Source of the DNA: Didymella arachidicola
Lineage: Eukaryota; Ascomycota; Dothideomycetes; Pleosporales; Didymellaceae
NCBI GenBank assembly: GCA_016630955.3
Contig: CM049993.1
Coordinates: 558,001-622,000 of the forward strand
Direction of reading: 5' to 3'
Length of the DNA: 64,000 nt
The position numbers and the translations under genes were made by a program. This document shows, one piece after another, positions 1 through 11,575 of this stretch (position 1 is the stretch's first letter; each line of letters opens with the position of its first letter). A model generated the notes under the pieces. That model saw only the letters and a program-made list of their open reading frames with translations. It was not told the DNA's origin and did not search any database.

Positions 1-2212
1 ATGATCTTGACGTTCACAAAATTCCATAATCTCTGGAGTGGAGTCTACAATTAGCGGGCCAAGACCAGTTTGGATGGGGCAGGTACGAGTTACACCGTCA
101 AGCGATGACCAAATCGAGCCTCACTTTCGCGCTTCACGAGGCTCGGCTATAGAGATCCGACGACCTGGTATCGATGGGGCCAATCCCGAGTCGGCAGGAA
201 CCAAGCTGATCCGCTCTGCAGGGACAGAGCAGTTGAGGTTTGGGTGCTTTGCGTGACACACGCGACATAGGTGGTCAAAAGGGATAGATTCTGACTGACC
301 ACTAAGCGCAGGAGAACTCCGCTGGTACCGCCAGAGAAGCATACTCCAGAGGGGCAAACAAAACACGCAGCGCCGCAATGTCGTCTGCTGCAAGGCCGCC
401 GCACTAAGGAACAGCTCTAGCGCGCTAATGTGGGGGAGATGACGGAAATGCCGTCGGGGAGCGTCCATCAGCGGCGAGCACTTGGTGAGCGTTGTCTCGA
501 CCTGCGTCTGCAACAGGTGCAGGGTAAGAAGGCCCGATTAGCTTTGATCAGGCGAGGCCCACGTGCGATTACCATGAAAGGAATCGCCCAGGTTTTGCGT
601 TGGGGTGGACGCAATGCATGTCTTCATAGCCACTGCGCTGGGTCAGGCCGCTGTTGGCCTTTTCAGCGCTCCAATATTGACGATTCATCCATTGCGCGTA
701 CCGCCAATCGCATGAGCCAGTGACATTTGTTGTGCGACAGTCGCAGCGACAGTGCAGGCCTCCGCTCATGATGACGCGTGTGGAAATGAATCAAAACTCT
801 CCTCAGGGCCTCCTTAGCGAGATGAACGATTGAGGAGAAAGGACTCCTTTCCTGAGGCCATCTGTCGCAGCGTGACCGCACTCAGTGCAAGTGCCGGCGC
901 CAGCAAATCACGCCAGCGTCATCCCTGTGTTCCCTGCGGACTTGTTGCAACAGCGAATATCGTCTGCGCGGAGGTGGAAGGGCCACTGCTGAAGTCGCCG
1001 TATGCTGGAACGTCACAGCATTGCGAGCAGCGCCGCCATTCGTGCGTCTCCACTAAGCGCGTCAGCTTTTGGCTTCAGGCATTTCGGCCCTGTCTCCACG
1101 AACGTCCTCGTCATCTCAGGTCCAGCGATGTTGATATGGAAAGGTACCCCTGATGCGACCGCGTTCCCCAGGCGTCGTTCCAGCGCACAGAGCCGGGCTA
1201 AATTGACGTCTCCGGCTCCTGCAGCGTGCATCCAGGTGGGCCCCTTACAGATGAACCCCTCGGAACAGAGTGCGATGGCCGACTAGGTAGCCGCCAAAAC
1301 TGCCGTCGACAGTTTCCAAGGTTCACGGGCACAAAGACTCAAGCCCGACTAGCATTGTGGACTATGCCCGCTGCTGACGCTAGGCGGCGGCTACCGTCGT
1401 GTCATCGGCCTGGCTGTCAACCATCGATGGTATGGTGGGATTGAAAATGTCCGTGGGTCGGAGCAAGACGACACCGCACGGACTCCTCGATCAGGCGAGC
1501 GAGCTTTCATCCATCCCGCACATCAGTTGGTCTGTACAGGGATCTGGCAATCCCTCCTTCCACACTGGCACAAGATCGTCTTATGGAGGCCAAGCCACCA
1601 GGATGCCTGCAAAATCCTCTGGCGAAATAGGTGATTGGGCACTCGAACGCAGCAGGCCCAGTATGGCAATAGCGTGTGTCGCCTCGCCACTTTTTATTCA
1701 CCCACCCAATTCAGCCAAACAGCGTGTCCCAAAGTTGAACTTCAAGTCCCTAAATCTTTTCGTGTCCTGCGGACTTTGCTTCTGACGCCGCTGGTCATGA
1801 AAGTGGTCCCTGCGGTGGCAGCTAGCTTACATACAGGACAGTGCACCAGTGCTTCACCATCTCTCCAACCTGGGTCTTCACTTCTGGACTCGGACCATTA
1901 CTGTTGTTTCGCCCTAACCCGTCGGATTATCGCTCATAATACCCATTGCGCCTAAAGACCCATGGCATGGTCGATCGCCCGCAATCGCCTCCGCCAACTG
2001 CTCCCGTCTTGACTCAAGATCTAGTGCGGGCTCCAACGTTTTAAAAGTAATCTTGCCTGACTTCCCAGGTACGCATATCGCTTAGATTCCCATCTACGCG
2101 GTGGGTCCCTCCCAAACTTTAAACATTTGATGCTCATGTTCCCAGGCTTCTTCAATGCACTGTCTGGTTTCGTGCATTCAGATTCGGGCACTGCGACAAC
2201 ACCACGCTGCAC
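1..2212. other. No supported gene
   Basis: Only short overlapping reading frames are present on both strands, none with a recognisable domain or a convincing exon-intron chain. Base composition is ordinary, not AT-rich. The last few hundred bases are probably the promoter and 5' leader of the Zn2Cys6 gene that follows. Confidence 0.5.
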
Positions 2213-3729
2213 ATGGCTGTGGGAACGGATCGCCGTGCGAAGAAGACCTCTTCCAGACTAGATCGCCCGTTACCTCTACAGCCCGTCAGTAACGTAATGT
2301 CCTTCAATCCTCCGGACCACAGTCCTGGCGTCGATGGTCTTGCTCCCGACTCTGCTTCTATTGAAAGCCCAACGGATCATCTGGAGTTTAAAAACACCTT
2401 GATAGGACCAGACTCCATCATTCACGCGCCTCACCAAGCTGGCAAGAAAAGACGCTCATCAAAAAGCAAGGTACCTGGAGAGCTCCGACGATCAACATCA
2501 ACGCCACACATGCGCAACCTCGCTCTAGGACAATCAGGCGAGCTGTCACCAACAAGCAACAAGGCGCGCAACAAGCTAGGGTATCACCGAACCTCGGTCG
2601 CGTGCGGTATGTTGACAAGCCTTTGGGCGTTGGCGTCGCAAATATGTCACAAGGAGGCTACTGACGAACATAGGTCACTGCCGACGACGCAAAATTCGAT
2701 GTCTTTTGGCACCAGATGATCCGCAAGGTCGTTGCTCGAATTGCATTCGCCTGAAGAAAGACTGCAACTTCTTCCCTGTGGAGCACAACATCGACATGCA
2801 ACGTCCTCCCGGCGCAGTGAAAGACTTAAGCACAGTGACGCCAACAACGCCTGTAGCCTCACCACCAAGACATCATGGATCACATGCAGGAGAAAAGATC
2901 GGTGAATTCCGACCCCCATTCCATGGAGGTCCCACAGCTGCGCCGAATGCGCCCTATGGGTACTCCGGCGATCAAGACATGGATCCTCACCATATGCCAA
3001 CTTCAACCGGAGGTAGGGCGTCTCATGCCATCAGTCAGATTGAGTTTGCTAATTTATACAACAGTGCAACACTCGAGTTATCCGTACCCCCCTCCAATCG
3101 AGACGCAATGGCCTCCCACGACAAGCTACCTCCCATCCTCAACGATAGCAGAAAGTCCGAACGCAAACGCAGGATACTGGAGACAATCCCCCTCTACAGC
3201 AAACTCTGTGTACGGAAGCGAATCGGGGGTGTCTGGAGTCCACACTCCAGCGACCATGAGCACAAGTTCGACAATATCATACGGTCATCCGAGTGAAGGC
3301 CCTGCATGGAGCCAACAACCGTCGTTCCAACAGCCCCCTACCCGGTCAATGTCTTATGGGAATATTGAAGGGCTACCACAGCAGTACCACAATCAAGGCC
3401 TTGGGATCCAGCAAGAATTTGGGCGGAGGACTTCTCCGTACCCATACCCCACGAGCTTAGATACCAACCAGCCGACTATGCATACAACCACCATTGGAGG
3501 ATCAACATCTGGCCCTCTTTCAGCTCCAGTGCTCCAATCTCACCAATTCTATCCCCCAGCCTGGAACTCCTACGAGCCGAATCAGATGTCACCAATGCAA
3601 GTCCCCAGTCGCTCGATGAGCGCGCAATGGTACGCAGAGCCTGGGCATTTGGACCAAGTACGAGAAGAAGGTGCTCCGCCAATAGCTTACACACCGCACG
3701 GGGTACCTCAGTACTATTCTGGGCCATGA
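2213..3729 (+). CDS. Zn(II)2Cys6 transcription factor
   Basis: Nuclear DNA-binding regulator of the fungal binuclear zinc cluster family. Three exons fit: 2213-2606, 2674-3012 and 3065-3729, with introns of 67 and 52 nt, giving 465 residues. The first intron splits the zinc cluster; once spliced it reads CGHCRRRKIRC, then a 10-residue loop, then CSNCIRLKKDC, a complete C-x2-C-x6-C-x10-C-x2-C-x6-C pattern around residues 131-160. The N-terminus is basic and Ser-rich. The C-terminal 220 residues are rich in Pro, Gln, Ser and Tyr, like an activation domain, and there is no fungal-specific TF middle homology domain. The ATG at 2213 is the first in frame; a later Met at about residue 29 is possible. 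The zinc cluster is seen directly; target genes are unknown. Confidence 0.85.
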
Positions 3730-6700
3730 TCCAAGAGGATAGTCCGAGCTAGGTAGCTTTCAGCGAACTTCACTCGAAACCTTGGATTCCCTACAGCGAT
3801 TTGACGCAGGACGCATTTTGTCCGCGGTTTTCAGTCGCCGGTGGCATTTTCCGCGGATATTTGGGCGCATGATACCACTTTAGGAACGGTCGTGTCAGAA
3901 ACAGTTGGATCTTGCACATGCGCGGCCACTGCGCTGCTCATTAGGTTGTTTGCACGCTGTGGCCCCACGATGGATCCTGTCAGTTCCCTCTCATTGCGCA
4001 ACGGTCAGCTGGTGGCTTGTAACAACGTTATAGCTCCCTGAGGCCTCAGAACAGGATCTTATCCTCGACTTCGTTCTTCCACTTCTCATGTACAAATAGG
4101 GCAGCTTTGATCTGGTGGCGTTGGGCATTCTGGTTCGGCTCAAAGAAGAGCCTACACATGAGCTTGGAGCCTAAAATTCGAAGCGAGCGAGATTGGCGAA
4201 AAGGGTGTTGATTATTCCATCACCTTGGTCATTTTCCAAAGATCATTCCCTTGACTATTTTTCTGCTCGTGTAGCGCACTCAACCCCTGCTTTACATCGT
4301 TTGGATTTGGTGTTTGGTCAATGCTAGTCAATGAATAGAGACGGCTCTACATGTCGTCGATAGATTTCCAGCACCAATCTAACAGACGCACCATTTCTTC
4401 CTGTAACGACACTGAGTTCTTGTTGGCATCGCATGAAGTTGCCGCTTCCATACAGCACCGATGGCGTCAAATGCTTGTCGATTGCGATCCCCGATTCACA
4501 TGGCCTCCACATGGCATATATGGCTAGGCCAGGGCAATCACGTTCGATGCTGACTTTGGCAAAACACGCGAGAACGCCCACTTGCAAGCCACAGGCTCCA
4601 GCACGCACCGGAACTACATCCTGCAGCATGGACCAGTCAGAGCATCCCAACGGACTTACTGCCTCTCCCATCCAAGTCTTCATTGTTCAGTGCACTGGTC
4701 GGAAAGGAATCCGATCCATGTTCACAGCAAGACACGACTCAAGAATTCAAGGCTCCCTTTGCACGTTCAACTCGAGCCTGTAAAGCGATGCGGCCCGGCT
4801 GCCAACGAACAAAAGAAGCCCCGAGTCAACCGAATACGAGACACAGTCCCCGAGCTCGTTCTTTCAAAGTTCTGAAAATTCAATGATTAAATCGACCTAT
4901 AGCTGAAGTGCCTCGGTAACGAGGCTTACCGAAGCGCCGTACGCCTGTTAATCTTAACGGCTGCAACGGCCTTCCGTCAACTATCATTTAGAGTTCCCTT
5001 GACGTTTTACTAGACGAACATATCCCAGCACCCATAATGACATTCGCGCCAGGCCTGTCTGCTTCAGACTCACGATCCCAAGCATTTCCGACAACCGTAA
5101 TTCGGAGATCAAGCTCCACTTTCGCGTTGCGCACGATGCCTTGCTGCGCTTAAGTCTACTTCCTCATCCTTAATATCACCAATTCATGCGATGGTGATAC
5201 AGCCAGTCCCTCTTCGAAATTTGCCTTCCTGCTACCACACAGCCGGGAAGGAGGTCCGTCATTGCTGCGCCATATGCCTTACCGAGTAAGGTCGCCGCCG
5301 GGGGAGTGGCGTGTGGACCTTGATCAATCTCACAATTTGTGGGCAAACTTGTCTCTTGGAATATCGGAAGGCCTCGGCGAACTCGCTGACCGACAAGGTT
5401 ACCGCCATGGCAGGATGCGCGCGAGATTAATGTGTCTAAAGAAAGCACGTCGACAAAACTTATGAACGTATCCCAATAGAAAGCCTGCACGTGAATAGTA
5501 CCAGTAGACAAGGGTAGCTTTGGAGCTGGGCGTGACTTGATCTTGCTGCAGGAGCATGGATACCTGCGCTGCGCTAGGGGAATGCGCGCCTGCAAGCTAA
5601 GTCAGGTCTAGGAAATGCTAGAATAGCGCTATTCATCATCAAAACTGTTTGCGAACCTGCAAAATAGCAATCAACCTCCACCCTGTTCATGCAGGATCAT
5701 GCCGGGTCGCAACTTCTGACATCAATGAGCGCGCGTTTCCGCATTCGTACCAAGGTGAAAAGACCTCGGACGTGTTCCTGCACACAGTATCTCATCCCCA
5801 CCCTCACACCCACCAGCGTCACTTCATCCCCACACCACCTCAGGTTATCTCCGTAAGCCACAAATATGCTGTCATGGCGAGCAAGATGTCCAATCGAGGT
5901 CCAAGAGCGACAAGCGCGCAAAGTGGCCGTTAGGGAAGGTCACATCGTGTGCAATCATGACACAAGCATCAACGTCCTTCGCTTAAAAGCCCAGCATGTG
6001 CGTTCGGCGCGCTCGTTCGGCGTCCCGAACCCATACGGCCGGGGAAAGATCCAGAACTTCGGCATCATCTGCACGCGGCAAAGTTCACAGCAAGCTGCAG
6101 AGTAATCTGCATCGATCGACGTGGTCCACACCCTGCTTCAAGCCCGTGCCTGTCACTCACGGTCACGTTCCGTTCCGCCCCGTCTCTCATTCTAACTTCT
6201 GACGGCGACCACGCCGCACGAACAAATCCATCTAGAACTTGTTGGAGCTTCCATGCAAAGTAAGGACCAGGCTCTTAACCTAATCGATGGACGGAGAATG
6301 ATAAATACAGCAGTACACTGCGCATCGACAGACGGAATCAATAATCCGTCCAACCGTGGCCTCTAGCATCATGCGCAAAATGTCCGGACGCATGCCCATG
6401 TATCGATGATCCACCGTGCTGCGTATCTTGTACGCCAGCGACCTCGTGCTCGTGGTCCTGTCAGCACTGCTCATGTACTCCATCGTACACATACATATGC
6501 ACTCTGCACTCCAATCTCTTGGCATCACTGGTCACCTGCATGAAGCAAACTGTGTGTCTCTGTATTACCTGGCTGGTGAAGCAATGGCGTTGCTACTTGT
6601 CTACGAGTGTTCCTTCATCTCGGCCCTCGGGAAAGCTGTGGCTTGCATGAGCACCCGAGGCACACGGTAGAACTACTGACTAGTATGGCCCGTGTAATCA

Positions 6701-9700
6701 GCGTCAGCTCATCTGAGCCTGTACTATTTGCAGAGCCTCGCTCTGGCCGGAGCGTGTGACCGTCCGAGGAGTACCTTGTCCATATGCACAAAGTCTCGTA
6801 TATGTCGCGTGCAAACATGTGCAGACCCGAGTGGGTCTTGTGCATCTTGGATTTCTCAGCGCTTAGGCGGCTAACTCATCTCGCATTCGCCCATGCTACT
6901 TATGGGAAACATGCAAATCTGCATGCGAAGTAGCGAACCTGGATCATGGGCTATTCTGTTACCCAAGGACACCCCAACGAGCTGCATGATGGTCATCGTG
7001 CATCCTAAATCCAACCCATCCGGAGCACTATGCGAAGGCAGTCCAGTCAGAGGTAGAAGGCCCTTAGAGTCCTACGAGCTAGCGTTGAAATGGCAATCAG
7101 TGAGGCAGGTGTCGACGCAGACCTGTTTCTCAATAGTGCAAAGATTGACATTCGTGAGATTTCATGCTGGTTCATGAGACCCACGAGGGCATCCAACAGT
7201 TTCCTAGTCGAGTAAGTACCGACGCACTCTCGTTTCTGCCGGTGCCTTTCTATCAAGCACCCCTTAAGCAGGTGCGTAACGTGAGGATATGGATCCAGCG
7301 AGTGGCCGTACGACCGATGGTCGCAGCTGTGCCTCAACTGTACGTGAGTGAGCCTGCACTTGCCTTGCACGAAGATGGGGAGTGTTACTCGTGCCTTGAG
7401 TAAGGCGCTGCGCATGGCATGTATCCTAGCGGCTACTAGCGGGCGTGCCCCCACACCCGCAAAAAATGTCAACCTCGAAATCCAAAAAGGAATTCACCGG
7501 ATTGAACCTGGTATAGACAGCCTGACGGGGGGCTCTGCGCAGCTGTTAGTGTCGAGAATCGAACGTGTGATCACTGGTGAAACTAACCGAACCCCCAACC
7601 TTGAGATTAAGAGTCTCACGCGCTACCGATTGTGCCAGCCGGGCTTGCTATTTTTTGATGGATGGCCGCCTATGATGAAAGTCATTATTCTCATCACTAT
7701 GTATGGCAGCAAGCACGCACTCATGGGACGTGGTCAAGATTATCCTCAATTGTCAGTTTCCTTGCCTTGCGATAGAAGGCACCGGTCGAGCAGCACACGT
7801 GATGTGACTGTGGAGAGCCTTTCTCGCTTAGCCTGACCGGCTCGCCGGGATCCGAATATTACCATGGCCCCTTTGCAGGCATCACAGAATCTCACAAGCT
7901 TACATGTGACAGCCTCAAGTAGCGATCTGTACGTAACACAATCAGCGTCGATAGCGTCTTTCGCCTGCGGAAACCGATGCTGCCACGCCAGCATCAACAC
8001 TGACCTTGGTATGTCACTCGAAGTGGAGCTGTCATATCCCTACACCGATCGGCATACAATTCTCAGCGTGCTAATCGTTTTGTGAAACGACGCGTACGCA
8101 AGATCTCAGGATCAACGCATTGCATATCCGCAAGCATATCAGACCAACGAGCAGGTGTGCAAAGCCGCACCTTAGCGCAAGCTTCTTGTGAAACCTGAAG
8201 GCCCTAGCGCTGACCTCCATTTTCAACTCCCCTCTATCCCCAAAAGCCCCACATGGAACATGTGGGACGAGAGGGAAAGGCCCCATACGCACTACATCTT
8301 CAAACTCGCGAAAGCGACGCCTGTGAGCGGCTGGAAGCACTGCCGACATTATATCTCCCATGATTCACGGCCAGAGACAGTACGGTTCACCGTCGACCCA
8401 AGAAGCACCGGCTTCCGGCTAGCCATCCTTCTCGAAGCCGTGACGCAGCACGAACTATCTACACGCCGTCACCTGCCAAAGTGAAGCCAATGCAAGGCTA
8501 GAATGACTCCTGACCGTTGTTTTGCTGGACCGTGCGTGGAGATTCAGGCACACAACGCCATGGCATGTGCCGAAACTCTGCAGAGGTTTCGACATAATAG
8601 CTCCGGGCTTTAAATGTCAATGTAGAAGATCGGAGCTTTTGGTCGATCTCCCGGTCTATCGTCCACCGAGACCGAGCCCGCCAACTCTCCGAACGCTCGG
8701 GACAGATCACGAGTCGGTCAATGTCGCCATTGTGCCGACTCGACCAGCTTACTCGTTACAGATAGCCTGGCAACTCGAGACGGGGTAGAAGAAATGTTGT
8801 ATACGAGTACGCGTATGCAGAGGGGAAAAAACAGGCTACGCTGAGTCATTGTGCCTGAGGCTCCAAAGAGTGTCACTGCCTTTGTTTGTAGGGTAAGGTT
8901 GCCCTTGCCTCGATCTGGGCATTTTCACGGAAGAATTGTCAGCATGGATACCATTTGAGACGCTTCATTTCAAGCTGTGGGCAGTCGTGACAGAAGTCAT
9001 GAAACTCCACATCCCAGGCATGCAGTCTGCCAGGAACCGGGCTCTCTTAAGCAGCAGGGGAAGTTGGCTATGTATTACAGATTCTTGAGTTCTCTAAAAG
9101 TTCACTGGGCGTTTGCGGGTCGTGCAATAGCAACTGGTGCAAGAGATCGCAGAGTCGAATCTCTGCGCAGGACTTGACACGTCCAAGAGAGCTGAACACT
9201 GTCCACTTGGTTGCAACGCTTCTTAGATTGTTCGAGCAACTCCTTGTGAGCATTGATCTCTCACGTGCTAGCAACAACTGCCAGAAGTAGATGTTGCGAC
9301 CACGGCTGATAGAACAGGAGGAACGTGGCGTTCATGCAGAAGGCGCTGAACAAGCGGGTCGATAAGCGCAATCGCGCCCGTTTTGCTGGAAGCATTGATT
9401 GGAAAACAGCCCTGACGGACGAAGGCACGCTTGAAGATACAGCGGCCACTCTGCTTGACCTCGCCTATGAAGAGTCAAGATTGGCTTATGTTTGGTCAAC
9501 ACCTACCTTTACACCGGTTCAATAACATCCCAGGTCTGGAGGCCGTCCAACGCCGAGCACTTCGAGGCGACGTGGCGCCGTTTGCAGGGCACATCTTTGC
9601 AAAACATTTACTCACTGTCAACTCATTCGACAAATGTACAGGATAGCTTTAGGATGCATACTTCATGCCACGATCTACCAAGATACAATGAATGCTGTCA

Positions 9701-10815
9701 CGAAGAAGGAAGATCAGTCTTTATTTACATTCATTATCGCAGAATGGTCTGATGTGTCTCAGTTGGCAAGTGATACCGTTTGTTGTCTTCACCAATTCGC
9801 ACTGACGGTTCTTCGACCTTCAATCGACACTAGAACGGATCCGTACGATCTTGGAATTGCGTCTCGAGCTTCCTAAGCTCCAGCCCAAAGTCAATACCGC
9901 CATCTTGAAGCCTCGTTTGCATCTGCACATGATCCCGACGTAGTGCGAACTCCATCCTCCATATGCCGTACACGACCCGGTGATTCTCCAGTCCACCAAA
10001 TGCGTCGTTATCACAGGCAGCAAGCTCAGGAAAGAGTCGTCGTGGAACGAGGTCATTTCTCCCTTCTCCTCATTATAGCATGCCAGAGATAGTAAAATTG
10101 GTGACAAAACATTTGACATGCTCGGGAGGCCTTCTCAGTCTTCCCTAGTGTCTTGTTCTATGCTCCGATAAGCTGGAGTCTGCCATCTGTTTGCCTATGA
10201 GCATTTTCCATGGGACTTCGAGATATTTTAGAATTTGGTACTCGCCGAAACCTTCAAACCGAGCACTTCTCATGTTAGGGCCTAGAATCATGAAGTCTTC
10301 TGGTGCACATGTCGCCGGTATTTTCACCTGCTAACACAGTGGCCCAGCGACTTTAATAACACGCTCGAGTACCGCAGCAGGTCGCGAGGGTTAATACCTG
10401 CTGCCTCGTTAACTGTAAAGCTGGGCAACGCTTTGTCGCCTCCAATCAGCGTCATGGTCATGATCATGATCGGGTAGTGACCATGAACACTTTCGAATCG
10501 TAGATATCGTGTAAATGGCTACTCCCGCAGTCTGATCTCACTTTGACCTCACTTTGAAATGGCCAAACCAATAAGTGCATCCACAAGGTTTTGTCAAGCC
10601 GAGCCACAACGCAATCGATCACTAGGTGGCGGCCCTATGATATAGCCGTAACTCTTTCTTTACACAAAACAAGCCCCGTCAGATGAGGTGACAGTGAGAA
10701 GAGGCAAAGATATCTACGCTCTTAGCGAGCTCGACACCTTTATCACATCTCCCCTGTCGACTTCACACATACATGTCATGCAATTATCGCTGCTACAGCT
10801 CGAGAACAACACAAC
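3730..10815. other. Gene-poor stretch of about 7 kb
   Basis: Both strands carry only short frames without recognisable domains or consistent splice chains. Composition is not strongly AT-rich, so this is not a typical RIP-mutated block. A few segments, notably 9325-9752, look like remnants of coding sequence. I found no convincing tRNA, LTR or terminal inverted repeat here. Confidence 0.45.
9325..9752 (+). pseudogene. Possible decayed coding remnant
   Basis: Two neighbouring forward frames have protein-like composition and follow each other with a frame change near 9490: one with AGSIDWKTALTDEGTLED ending at 9525, the next with VNTYLYTGSITSQVWRPS running to 9752. Neither matches a family I recognise. 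The pair could be a broken gene, exons of an unrecognised gene, or chance. Confidence 0.22.
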
Positions 10816-11467
10816 ATGGGCTGGATCAGCAAAGCGCCCATTGCGTCGCAGGATGCTGAGCATGAGGGCCGCAAGTGGACAAGGGATAAGGGTCAAATAC
10901 AATGTGAGAAGCTCACTGCCTTGAAGGGGGAAAGATATATACGAAAAGAGAAGTGAGTCCACCTATCCGAGCGGGTGCTCCTAGCTTTAGCTACGGTCAG
11001 ATGGCGATCGAGCCTACATACAAAATTCATTATTGTGTGACCACCGTCACAAGCGCGATGGTAGACACCTTCGTATCGGTTATCGTTGCAGGTGTATTGT
11101 TCATTGCTATGCTTATGGGCATCGGCCTTGTCTTCGCTGTGGTGTCGCTAGCGGTAAGCAAATTCGATAAGGCGATTGAGTTTGACTGACAACTTAGCAG
11201 TTGCTCTGCGGCAGTGTAGAAGCCACAAGGCAGCCTCGCTGCATCCGAGAGCGCCGAAGGTGTTATGGTGGTGTTAAGAGGGAGCGAACGACAACGCTGA
11301 CTTTGGACGACAGGAGTGCGTCCCGCTCCCCATGCCTGTCACCACATACGCAAGTTGAGGCAAGAAGCACTACAGAAGATAGGAAGCACAGTATATATAG
11401 TATAAAAGATGCTTTTAGTCTGCTAAATAGAGAGATTGCCGACCTCGTGAGATCGTCGTATCTATGA
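10816..11467 (+). CDS. Possible small single-pass membrane protein
   Basis: An ATG at 10816 opens MGWISKAPIASQDAEHEG and runs to a GTGAGT donor at 10953. Downstream, a frame encodes a strong hydrophobic segment (VDTFVSVIVAGVLFIAMLMG, about 11061-11153). It ends at a GTAAGC donor at 11154, paired with a well-placed GACTGAC branch site and a TTAGCAG acceptor at 11200. The last frame then stops at 11467. The second intron (47 nt) is convincing; the first acceptor is not settled (11053 keeps frame). No family is recognised and the model is tentative. Confidence 0.3.
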
Positions 11468-11575
11468 GCACTTGAAATGCAAAACCCAAGTAATTTCCTC
11501 TAAAACGCCGGACAATGCAACAAGTCTAAGGTGATATCGTGTCGTGCCAACAAATCATTTCCAGCCTGAACTCGT

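Noticed and set aside
9110..9170. tRNA B-box-like stem around GTCGAATC
   Set aside because: The loop is six rather than seven bases and no acceptor stem, A box or terminator fits around it.
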